The notes beneath the pieces are model-generated. The model made no database searches. It was not told the DNA's origin and saw only the letters and a list, made by a program, of their open reading frames with translations. From contig NZ_QWEV01000005.1 of NCBI RefSeq assembly GCF_003858395.1, positions 3,410,001 through 3,474,000 on the forward strand: a DNA stretch of 64,000 bases, read 5' to 3'. This DNA comes from Acidipila sp. EB88 (GTDB lineage: Bacteria; Acidobacteriota; Terriglobia; Terriglobales; Acidobacteriaceae). Below, one piece after another: positions 57,567 through 64,000 of the stretch. A program made the translations under genes and the position numbers. Within the stretch, counting starts at the first letter, position 1. Each line of letters opens with the position of its first letter.

Positions 57567-59378
57567 ATGAGTCCTCGTCCATCGCATGGTTTCGCCTTGC
57601 TTGTGCTGTGCGTTTCCTGTACCGCGCGCATGTATGCTCAGGATGCGCCGCCGACTCCCGTGCGCGAGTCACTCGTGGTACTCGGAAATCCTGCACCGGT
57701 CAGTGAGGGCGAAGCCGCCCGTACTGTAACCGCGCTCGACGCACAGCAGTATCCGCTTGCTTACCAGACTGTGGAAGAGTACCTGCGTACCGATGCGGCT
57801 GTTGACATAGAACAACGCGCGCCCGGCGTTATGTCGGATATCTCTGTGCGCGGGGCCTCGTTTGAGCAGACGCTTGTGCTTCTGCGTGGCATGCGCATGG
57901 ATGATGCAGAAACATCGCACTTCAATCTCGACCTCCCGGTGCCGCTGGAAGCGATCGGCGATATCGACGTCCTGCATGGTGCAGGCTCAACGCTGTACGG
58001 GTCGGACGCCATCGGCGGAGTGGTCGCCGTAGATACATGGAAACCCCAACACGACACCGTAAGGACGCGTGCAGGGGGCGGAAGCTTTGGCGAGAATGAG
58101 CAGGCGCTGCTGATCGCGGCCCTCGGCCGGCAATGGGCAGGGACCGTTGCGGGAAGCCGGGACTTCTCGAGCGGCTTTATCAGCGATCGCGATTACCGCA
58201 GCGAGCAGGCGAGCGCGGAGTCCTGGCTCACGACGAAGCTTGGGACCTCGAATGTGCTTCTTGCAGGCGATGACCGTGCCTTCGGCGCGGCACAGTTCTA
58301 TGGCAACTATCCATCCTGGGAGCGCACCAAGGGTTGGTTCGCCACGCTTGAACAGCCGCTTGCCGCGCATACAGATGCGGCCGCAGCGTTCCGTCGCCAT
58401 TCTGACATCTACGTTCTCGAGCGGGATGATCCCTCGTTGTACAAAAACCAGCATGTGGACTGGGGCTACGAGGGTTCTGTGCGCGACCAGCGCGCACCGT
58501 TCAAAGACGTGACCCTGCTCACCGGACTGGAAGTGCTTACTGACCAGATCAAAAGCACCAACCTTGGCGACCACGGAAGGAACCGCGGTGCCGGCTATGG
58601 CGACCTCGAGTGGCGCGTTCCCGGGCGTGGATCCATCTCCGCAGGCTTTCGTGAGGAGATCTACAGCGGAGGCCGCGCGGTCTCAAGCCCCACTGCCTCG
58701 GCTACGCTGTGGTTGCCGCACTCCGTCAAATTGCGCTCGTCGATAGGTTATGGATTTCGGATCCCCACGTATCTTGATCTCTACTACAGCGATCCGACTA
58801 CACTCGGCAATGCAGGATTAAAGCCGGAGTCTGCATGGAACTACGAGGGCGGGGTTGACTGGTATGCCACAACCCGCGTTGCTGCAACGCTTACCGGTTT
58901 CTACTCCCGGCAGAAGAATACGATCGATTACACGCGCGTTTCCAGCGCTGATCCGTGGCAGGCCAGCAATCTTCCCGGCCTCCACTTCGCGGGCGTAGAG
59001 GCTGCCCTCGATTGGCATGCGCGCCCTACCCAGGCCATTAAGCTTAGCTGGGCACTCCTTGCCGGCGCGCAAAGCGCGTTGCATGGGCTTCAGTCAGAGT
59101 ACGTATTCAACTACCCGGTAAATAACGGTCGCGCGGAATGGACGTGGGATGTAAGCAGGCAGGCAGTGCTGCAGACACGGGTGGCCGTCGTCGAGCGCTA
59201 CCAGCAGTCTCCCTACGCCGTCTGGGACGAGTCGCTGGTGCGCGAGCGCGGCCGCGTGCGGCCCTACCTGCAGCTGCGAAACCTGTCCAACACCGGCTAT
59301 GACGAAGTGATCGGCGTACGGATGCCGGGCCGTGCGTTGGTCGGCGGCCTGCAAGTGGTACTCACGCGCGACAAGTGA
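57567..59378 (+). CDS. TonB-dependent receptor (BtuB/cobalamin or siderophore type)
   Basis: 603 residues from MSPRPSHGFALLVLCVSCTA, a signal peptide ending MYAQ. A TonB-box-like and plug region (VRESLVVLGNPAPVSEGEAA, VEEYLRTDAAVDIEQRAPGV, ISVRGASFEQTLVLLRGMRM, DIDVLHGAGSTLYGSDAIGG) is followed by a 22-strand barrel with typical repeats (GSFGENEQALLIAALG, GYGFRIPTYLDLYYSDPTTL, GLKPESAWNYEGGVDWY) and C-terminal ALVGGLQVVLTR. Length is close to BtuB (about 590). The substrate cannot be told from sequence. It is not in a clear operon with the arabinosidase, which ends at a terminator before it. Confidence 0.88.
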   Translation: MSPRPSHGFALLVLCVSCTARMYAQDAPPTPVRESLVVLGNPAPVSEGEAARTVTALDAQQYPLAYQTVEEYLRTDAAVDIEQRAPGVMSDISVRGASFEQTLVLLRGMRMDDAETSHFNLDLPVPLEAIGDIDVLHGAGSTLYGSDAIGGVVAVDTWKPQHDTVRTRAGGGSFGENEQALLIAALGRQWAGTVAGSRDFSSGFISDRDYRSEQASAESWLTTKLGTSNVLLAGDDRAFGAAQFYGNYPSWERTKGWFATLEQPLAAHTDAAAAFRRHSDIYVLERDDPSLYKNQHVDWGYEGSVRDQRAPFKDVTLLTGLEVLTDQIKSTNLGDHGRNRGAGYGDLEWRVPGRGSISAGFREEIYSGGRAVSSPTASATLWLPHSVKLRSSIGYGFRIPTYLDLYYSDPTTLGNAGLKPESAWNYEGGVDWYATTRVAATLTGFYSRQKNTIDYTRVSSADPWQASNLPGLHFAGVEAALDWHARPTQAIKLSWALLAGAQSALHGLQSEYVFNYPVNNGRAEWTWDVSRQAVLQTRVAVVERYQQSPYAVWDESLVRERGRVRPYLQLRNLSNTGYDEVIGVRMPGRALVGGLQVVLTRDK

Positions 59379-59421
59379 GTCGCTGAGAGAACGCAGTATC
59401 TCGACTGTGCCTGCTTCCTGA

Positions 59422-60558
59422 TTAGGTCACCGGCAACTGGTGTGTGAACAGGTCAACCACACTATGCGGCGTGTCGTTGTTGAAGAACAGCCTCAAGTTG
59501 CGATCAGCCTCGGCGGCGGCTGCGGCGCTGCGGGGAAACAGTTCCTGTTCATAAGCCGACAAGGCCGCTTCTGCATCGCCCGTATGCGCGACGATGGCTT
59601 TCGCCAGTTCCGCGCCATCGTGCATCGCGAGGTTCGCGCCTTCGCCTGAGAAAGGCGACATCAGGTGCGCCGCGTCGCCAAGCAGCGTGACGCCAGAAAC
59701 GCGATCCCATCGGTGCCTGATCGGGAGCGCATACACAGGACGAAGCACGGGCACAGTCTCCGTTGCAGTCAGCAGCGCTGTAAGTTCCGGAGCCCATCCA
59801 TTGAACTCGGCAACGACATGCGCGAGGGTGGACGCGGCATCGGAAAAGTCGATCTGCCCAATCCATTCTTTCGGTTTGTTCAGCGCCACGTACGCGTGCA
59901 GCGTCGCCGGGGCCTCTCGATGGGCCATGATCCCTCTGCCCGGAGCAAGCGCCATCATCGTGCCGCTGCCCACTGCCTCTGCACTTGCCCGGTGACGCGT
60001 GTCGCACTCGAACAGGAACGTCTCGATAAAGGATGTACCCACATATGCTGGCTCCTCGTCGGAGAGGAGCGGACGCACTTTAGACCACGCTCCGTCTGCC
60101 CCTATTAGCAGACTCGTTTGCACATTGGAGCCGTTTGCGAACTGCACCTCATGTTTCCCATCGCCAAGAGCACACACGGCTTTGACCTTGGACCCCCAGC
60201 AGACCGTACCGGCAGGCAGTGACTGCAACAGGATGCGCCGCAACTCGCCGCGCGGCACCTCCGGGCGGCCTCCATTGCCCTTGTCGGGTTGGTGGAGGAG
60301 GACATTTCCATCTTTGTCGAGAACGCACTGCGATTCAGCCTCTGGCTGAACGAGCTTGCGAAACTCCTCAAACAGGCCGGCTGCTTTCAGTGCAAGTTGA
60401 CCGTTGTGTTCGTGTATGTCAAGCAGCCCGCCCTGCGCCCGATCGTTCGCGGAGGCTTCCGCTTCGTAGACTGTTGCGGCAATGCCGTGCACGTGAAGAA
60501 CGCGCGCAAGTGTCAGGCCGCCGAGGCCCGCACCAATGATCGTGATCGGAGCATGCAT
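59422..60558 (-). CDS. TetX-like FAD-dependent monooxygenase
   Basis: 378 residues from MHAPITIIGAGLGGLTLARV; the upstream 22 codons lie in the operator region. It is a group A flavin monooxygenase with the pattern of tetracycline-modifying TetX: GxGxxG Rossmann start, GGLLDIHEHNGQLALKAAGL, RGELRRILLQSLPAGTVCWG, the flavin-motion motif SLLIGADGAWSKVRPLL and GDAAHLMSPFSGEGANLAMH. Length matches TetX (about 380). The family also includes many enzymes acting on other aromatics, so tetracycline as a substrate is not shown. Divergent from a TetR gene, with two palindromes between, so ligand-induced control is likely. Confidence 0.85.
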   Translation of the reverse strand: MHAPITIIGAGLGGLTLARVLHVHGIAATVYEAEASANDRAQGGLLDIHEHNGQLALKAAGLFEEFRKLVQPEAESQCVLDKDGNVLLHQPDKGNGGRPEVPRGELRRILLQSLPAGTVCWGSKVKAVCALGDGKHEVQFANGSNVQTSLLIGADGAWSKVRPLLSDEEPAYVGTSFIETFLFECDTRHRASAEAVGSGTMMALAPGRGIMAHREAPATLHAYVALNKPKEWIGQIDFSDAASTLAHVVAEFNGWAPELTALLTATETVPVLRPVYALPIRHRWDRVSGVTLLGDAAHLMSPFSGEGANLAMHDGAELAKAIVAHTGDAEAALSAYEQELFPRSAAAAAEADRNLRLFFNNDTPHSVVDLFTHQLPVT

Positions 60559-60606
60559 AGTCGACCCTTCCTGGTTCCGAGCCTGCCTAGAAGAAGCAGA
60601 AGCCCA

Positions 60607-60621
60607 TGGAACACTGTTCCA
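60607..60621. promoter_or_regulatory. TetR operator 1 (15-bp palindrome)
   Basis: TGGAACACTGTTCCA, perfect except for the 3-base centre. It lies 49 bases from the TetX-like gene start and on the same face of the helix as operator 2 (centres 21 bp apart). Confidence 0.8.
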
Positions 60622-60627
60622 CAACTA

Positions 60628-60642
60628 TGGAACGGCGTTCCA
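60628..60642. promoter_or_regulatory. TetR operator 2 (15-bp palindrome)
   Basis: TGGAACGGCGTTCCA, the same half-sites as operator 1. It overlaps the region where a promoter for the tetR gene would lie. Confidence 0.8.
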
Positions 60643-60660
60643 CTTATGTCAAGATGGAAT

Positions 60661-61365
60661 ATGCATCCACAGGGAAGCGGCAAGGCTGTGAACATCAAAC
60701 GACGCGGGTATTCGCTTTCAAAGGAGCGCATCGTCGAGGCAGCCGTTGAAATCCTGGATGAGGGCGGCGCAGACGGCTTAACGTTTCGCAGCCTGGCCAC
60801 GCGGCTCGCTACTGGCCCGGGTGCGCTTTACTGGCATATTCATAGCGGCGATGATCTGCTCGTCGCCGCATGCGACGCTATCATCGCCCGCACCGTTGAA
60901 GCGTGCGAAGCCTCCGCGGCAGAGGGCATGGAGCCGCAGGAGGCGATTCGGCGCTTATCATTGGCAACGTTCGACGCTATGGACGCGCATCCCTGGGTGG
61001 GCTCGGCATTGACACGGGCTGCCGGGCAACTGCCTGTGGTGCGTATCGTCGAGGGCCTCGGCCGGCAGATCAAGGCTCTCGGTGTGCCGGAGGAGGAGCA
61101 CTGGATGACGACATCCGCACTGCTGAGCTTTATTCTTGGCGTCGGCGGACGCAACGCGGCCAACGGGCGCATCGCGCGCGTCGAAGGTTTAGACAGGGCC
61201 GAGTTTCTGGAAGCTACGTCCGCTGCCTGGTCGCAGCTTGATGCTGAGCTCTACCCGTTTGTGCGCAGCATGGCCGCGCCCTTACGGACTCATGACGATC
61301 GCATGGACTTTCTCGCCGGCATTGACCTCATTCTGCAAGGCATTGCATCAGCGCGAAATCGCTGA
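60661..61365 (+). CDS. TetR family transcriptional regulator
   Basis: 234 residues from ATG at 60661; GTG at 60688 (VNIKRRGYSLSKERIVEAAV), with AAGG just before it, is equally possible. The ORF upstream of these starts covers the operators and antisense of the neighbour and is not real. N-terminal HTH: KERIVEAAVEILDEGGADGL, RSLATRLATGPGALYWHIHS with the YWHI recognition-helix feature. The C-terminal domain (about 90-220) is the TetR_C type with LGRQIKALGVPEEEHWMTTS. It likely represses itself and the divergent TetX-like gene through the two palindromes. Ligand unknown. Confidence 0.85.
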   Translation: MHPQGSGKAVNIKRRGYSLSKERIVEAAVEILDEGGADGLTFRSLATRLATGPGALYWHIHSGDDLLVAACDAIIARTVEACEASAAEGMEPQEAIRRLSLATFDAMDAHPWVGSALTRAAGQLPVVRIVEGLGRQIKALGVPEEEHWMTTSALLSFILGVGGRNAANGRIARVEGLDRAEFLEATSAAWSQLDAELYPFVRSMAAPLRTHDDRMDFLAGIDLILQGIASARNR

Positions 61366-61422
61366 AGCCTGAAGAGGTCACGCAACACGCCGTTATGCGC
61401 GCAGTCGCCCGGGCGGCACTGT

Positions 61423-63051
61423 TCAGTCTCGGCGCGCTTGCGGGTTAGGTAGCTGCGCCGTATCTTCTATGCGATCGACCTGCCCGTGCCGCAGGAAAAG
61501 CACAGACTCAAGAGCTGAAAGTCCGCGGCTGTAAAGATAGCCTTGTGCCTGGTCACAGCCGTAGCCGAGCAGAATCTTTCGCTGCTCCTCGCTTTCGACC
61601 CCTTCCGCCGTTACCTCGAGCCCGAGGCCGGCGCCGAGCCCTATTAGCGCCTGCACTATTTCCTTGCTGTCGCGATCGCTGACGAGCCACTCGATGAAGC
61701 TGCGATCGATCTTGATCGTGTCCACCTTGAAGTTGCGCAAGTGGTACAAGCTGGAGTACCCAGTTCCAAAGTCGTCGAGCGCGATGCGCATGCCACTCTG
61801 CCGAAGTGCGCCCAGGATCTTCTGCGCCGACGCCATGTTGCGCACCAGCGCACTTTCCGTGATCTCAAGTTCAAGGCGCGACGGTGGAAACCCCGCTGCC
61901 GCGAGAATGCCGAGTATGCGCCCAACCACTCGTTCGTCGTTAAGGATGGTCGGTGAAAGGTTGAACGCCAGTCGCACATCCTCGGGCCATCCAAGCGCGT
62001 CCATGCAGGCACAGCGCAGGAGAGATTCGGTAAGTGGCCCGATCAGGTCGACCGCCTCAGCGATGGGTATGAAGCGTCCGGGTTCGATGGGGCCGAGAGT
62101 CGGGCTCGTCCAACGGGCCAGGGCCTCGAACGCGCGAATCCTGCCGGTGGCAAGATCCACGAGCGGCTGATAGATAGGGCGAATGGCATGCGTGGCGACG
62201 GCTACACGCAGCTCCTGCTCCAGAATGTCGCGCTCGCGAATACGCGCATCCATCTCTGCTTCAAAGAAACACAACGTGGAGCGGCCTTCCTCCTTCGCCC
62301 GGTAGAGGGCTATGTCTGCTCTCCGAAGGAGGTGCTCGGCACTCACGCCATTCAGGGGGCAAAGCGCGATGCCGATAGAGACACCCACCTTGTGATCGCG
62401 ACCGTTCACACGAATCGGTTGCTCGAGTTGCTCGATGAGACGCAGCCCGAGGCTCGTCGCGGCTTCCGGGCCATTCAGGTGGGTTCCAAGCACGCCGAAC
62501 TCGTCGCCGCCTAAGCGGGCGAGAAGATCGCCCTCTCTCAGGGCGGCTGAGAAGCGTGCTGCCACCTGGATTAGGAGTTGGTCACCTGCGGCGTGGCCGG
62601 CCGTGTCATTCACATGCTTGAAGCTGTTCAGGTCCAGCAGAAACAAGGCATGGCATGCGCCTAGCCGCGGCGCCGTCTCGCCGGCCATCTTCAATGCATC
62701 TTCAAACTGGCGTCTGTTGGAAAGTCCAGTGAGTGTGTCCTGGTAGGCGAGCGAACGTATCTCGCGCTCGGCCGCCTGGCGAAGCCCTGCTTCCAGTTTG
62801 TCGCGCAACAGTCGCTGGATGGCCCAGGTAAGTCCAACCACCAGGACGGCGATGACACCGAACAACTCGTCCACTTCAAGCGAAGTGGATCGCACCAGCC
62901 AGTTGTCGGTCCTGCGAAATATGTCGTAGTTGCGCCCGATGTACAAAGCAACGAAGGTCGCTGCCGCAACCAGCGTAAAGTTTCTCTTCGCAGTGCTGGA
63001 AGAGCGGACTTTAATCCCTGAGGTGCTCGGTCGCCGTGGAGAGCTCGTCAC
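61423..63051 (-). CDS. GGDEF-EAL protein (cyclic di-GMP synthase/phosphodiesterase)
   Basis: 542 residues. Two membrane helices (about 24-40 and 63-80) with a short outer loop anchor it. A GGDEF domain (about 95-255) has the active-site loop RLGGDEFGVL (181-185) and an intact inhibitory I-site RxxD (REGD, five residues upstream). The EAL domain (about 275-530) has FEALARW (309-311), FNLSPTI, ELEITESALV, DDFGTGYSSL, KIDRSFI and TAEGVESEEQ, all metal and catalytic residues in place. Both activities are therefore likely. No input (PAS or GAF) domain is visible, so the signal is probably sensed by the membrane part. No operon partner. Confidence 0.93.
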   Translation of the reverse strand: MTSSPRRPSTSGIKVRSSSTAKRNFTLVAAATFVALYIGRNYDIFRRTDNWLVRSTSLEVDELFGVIAVLVVGLTWAIQRLLRDKLEAGLRQAAEREIRSLAYQDTLTGLSNRRQFEDALKMAGETAPRLGACHALFLLDLNSFKHVNDTAGHAAGDQLLIQVAARFSAALREGDLLARLGGDEFGVLGTHLNGPEAATSLGLRLIEQLEQPIRVNGRDHKVGVSIGIALCPLNGVSAEHLLRRADIALYRAKEEGRSTLCFFEAEMDARIRERDILEQELRVAVATHAIRPIYQPLVDLATGRIRAFEALARWTSPTLGPIEPGRFIPIAEAVDLIGPLTESLLRCACMDALGWPEDVRLAFNLSPTILNDERVVGRILGILAAAGFPPSRLELEITESALVRNMASAQKILGALRQSGMRIALDDFGTGYSSLYHLRNFKVDTIKIDRSFIEWLVSDRDSKEIVQALIGLGAGLGLEVTAEGVESEEQRKILLGYGCDQAQGYLYSRGLSALESVLFLRHGQVDRIEDTAQLPNPQARRD

Positions 63052-63608
63052 TGTACTCCTTAGCTCAATCCTTTTCCTTTGTATGAAGAAGAACTGTCTA
63101 AATGCGTATGAGTGGTATACACAGCTCCAGAGGCACGAACTGTTTCTCGTCAGACAAACGGCATGAAAAGTAACACGAAGATACCCTTCGAAGAAGTCCC
63201 CTCGCTGCGCCTGTAACTACGAGAGATTGCTGCCGTACGGTGGCAAGGAACGCGGACCTGGTGGGCTCAAGCTTCCAGAAGACGCCTGGCTTTGTTGATC
63301 CGGAAGCGGCTCCTGGATCGAAAGCCGTCTTGGCAGGCACCCAGCCGGAGAGACACGATTTGCGTGCTGAGCGTGCTTTGGCAGCGAGCAAGACAGCGTT
63401 CGCGGTGGCTCCTCTGCATGCGAGCCGGGAAGTGGATGTTCCCGAAGGGAGACTGAACGCCGCTCACCTTTTTTAAAGACAAAGCTGCCCTTCGCTTTGA
63501 CACTCTCATGCTGCGTGATGAAACGCTGCACTCTGTCGACAGGTTTACCTAGAAAGGCACTGCTTTGAGTGTCCCGCTCATCGCAAAGCTACGGCGTGCG
63601 AATCCGAA
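63052..63608. other. Intergenic region, no supported gene
   Basis: 557 bases between the GGDEF-EAL gene start and the last gene's stop. Several short frames are open but none has protein-like composition, a good start or known motifs. No repeat seen. Confidence 0.5.
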
Positions 63609-64000
63609 CTAACTCGCTGCTATGGCGGAGCGCCTCTTCCATCGCCTCATGAGCAATCGTCGAACCGCCTCAACCGACATGCCATACATCGCATGCGTAA
63701 GGATCTCGCTCTTCTGCTCGCGTGCGGGTTGCTGCAAGGGCGGCTCGTTGAGTCCGAGCAAGGGCAGGATCGATTCGTGCGTGCTCAAAAGGACTACTTC
63801 GCCAAAAACGATGCCGTATCCTGCCGTAACAATGGGCGCGAATTCGGCGGCTGCTCCGTACACGGCACCGATGCCAACGCTGAACGTCCAGTGAAACGCT
63901 TGGGTGGCGAGAGTCTGCAGAGGCTTGCTCAAGGAATGACCTGCAACCTTCTCGGCCAGGATCGCGGGGGGTGGCTTCTGGCCCTGCGTGCGCGGAGGAT
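63609..64000 (-). CDS. DUF1440-family membrane protein, 5' end beyond window
   Basis: The frame runs off the window end, so the gene is partial (about 130 residues seen). The visible N-terminal side reads PPPAILAEKVAGHSLSKPLQ, then HWTFSVGIGAVYGAAAEFAP, VTAGYGIVFGEVVLLSTHES, ILPLLGLNEPPLQQPAREQK, SEILTHAMYGMSVEAVRRLL. This order (LAEK.A, HW.FS.GIGA.YG, E..LP.LGL..PP, H..YG...E..RR) is the DUF1440 pattern of small inner-membrane proteins. The TTG inside the window that could serve as a start is not needed, as homology continues upstream of it. Function unknown. Confidence 0.8.
   Translation of the reverse strand, partial: PPRTQGQKPPPAILAEKVAGHSLSKPLQTLATQAFHWTFSVGIGAVYGAAAEFAPIVTAGYGIVFGEVVLLSTHESILPLLGLNEPPLQQPAREQKSEILTHAMYGMSVEAVRRLLMRRWKRRSAIAAS

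Noticed and set aside
63217-63531. Overlapping short frames between the GGDEF-EAL gene and the last gene
   Set aside because: No start signal, domain or consistent composition in any of them.

Overview
The window looks like chromosomal DNA of a Terriglobia-type acidobacterium (Acidobacteriaceae; Granulicella, Terriglobus or Edaphobacter-like). The evidence is protein families typical of that phylum: a TIGR03436 VWFA-related protein, a DUF3738/TIGR03435 domain, and a very large TonB-dependent receptor with an N-terminal carboxypeptidase-regulatory-like domain. Moderately high GC and many secreted enzymes fit. No rRNA, tRNA or CRISPR array was recognised.

Region 1 (about 0-29.6 kb) is an accessory mosaic. 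It holds mostly single, unrelated small genes: zinc-ribbon proteins, a sugar-porter-type MFS transporter, Sel1-repeat and thioredoxin-fold proteins, a SRAP-domain DNA-repair protein, an HU-like protein, barstar, a cupin, small membrane proteins and a pair of secreted paralogues. They are separated by at least 22 copies or fragments of one modular intergenic repeat family (modules A, B and C here). Copies are mainly minus-oriented at 2.6-7.9 kb, plus-oriented at 13.1-25.9 kb and minus-oriented again at 28.5-29.3 kb; none was seen after 29.3 kb. Decay and rearrangement are common: two clear one-base homopolymer frameshifts, a third possible one, a Lgt/DUF3738/thioredoxin chimera, a small gene fused through a repeat to a umuC remnant, and a truncated integrase next to a YhcG-family nuclease.

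Region 2 (about 30-35.6 kb) holds a VWFA-related secreted protein, a convergent relative with a PA14 domain, a truncated murJ and a TetR regulator whose likely target is the next membrane-protein gene; both genes carry the same operator half-site.

Region 3 (about 35.7-57.2 kb) is the most coherent part. A tightly packed operon encodes a 4-hydroxyproline epimerase, a three-subunit D-hydroxyproline dehydrogenase and a DapA-family deaminase. A nearby aldehyde dehydrogenase could supply the last step to 2-oxoglutarate. Around them lie a DUF5695 protein, a DUF885 peptidase-like protein, a GH43 enzyme, a 1309-residue TonB-dependent receptor, an S9 (DPP-type) peptidase and a GH127/GH146-type beta-L-arabinofuranosidase. 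I infer a locus for using hydroxyproline-rich, arabinosylated plant cell-wall glycoproteins such as extensins: strip the arabinose, cut the peptide, import and oxidise hydroxyproline.

Region 4 (57.5-64 kb) has a BtuB-like TonB-dependent receptor, a TetX-like flavin monooxygenase divergent from a TetR regulator with two perfect 15-bp palindromes between them, a GGDEF-EAL protein and a DUF1440 gene cut by the window end.
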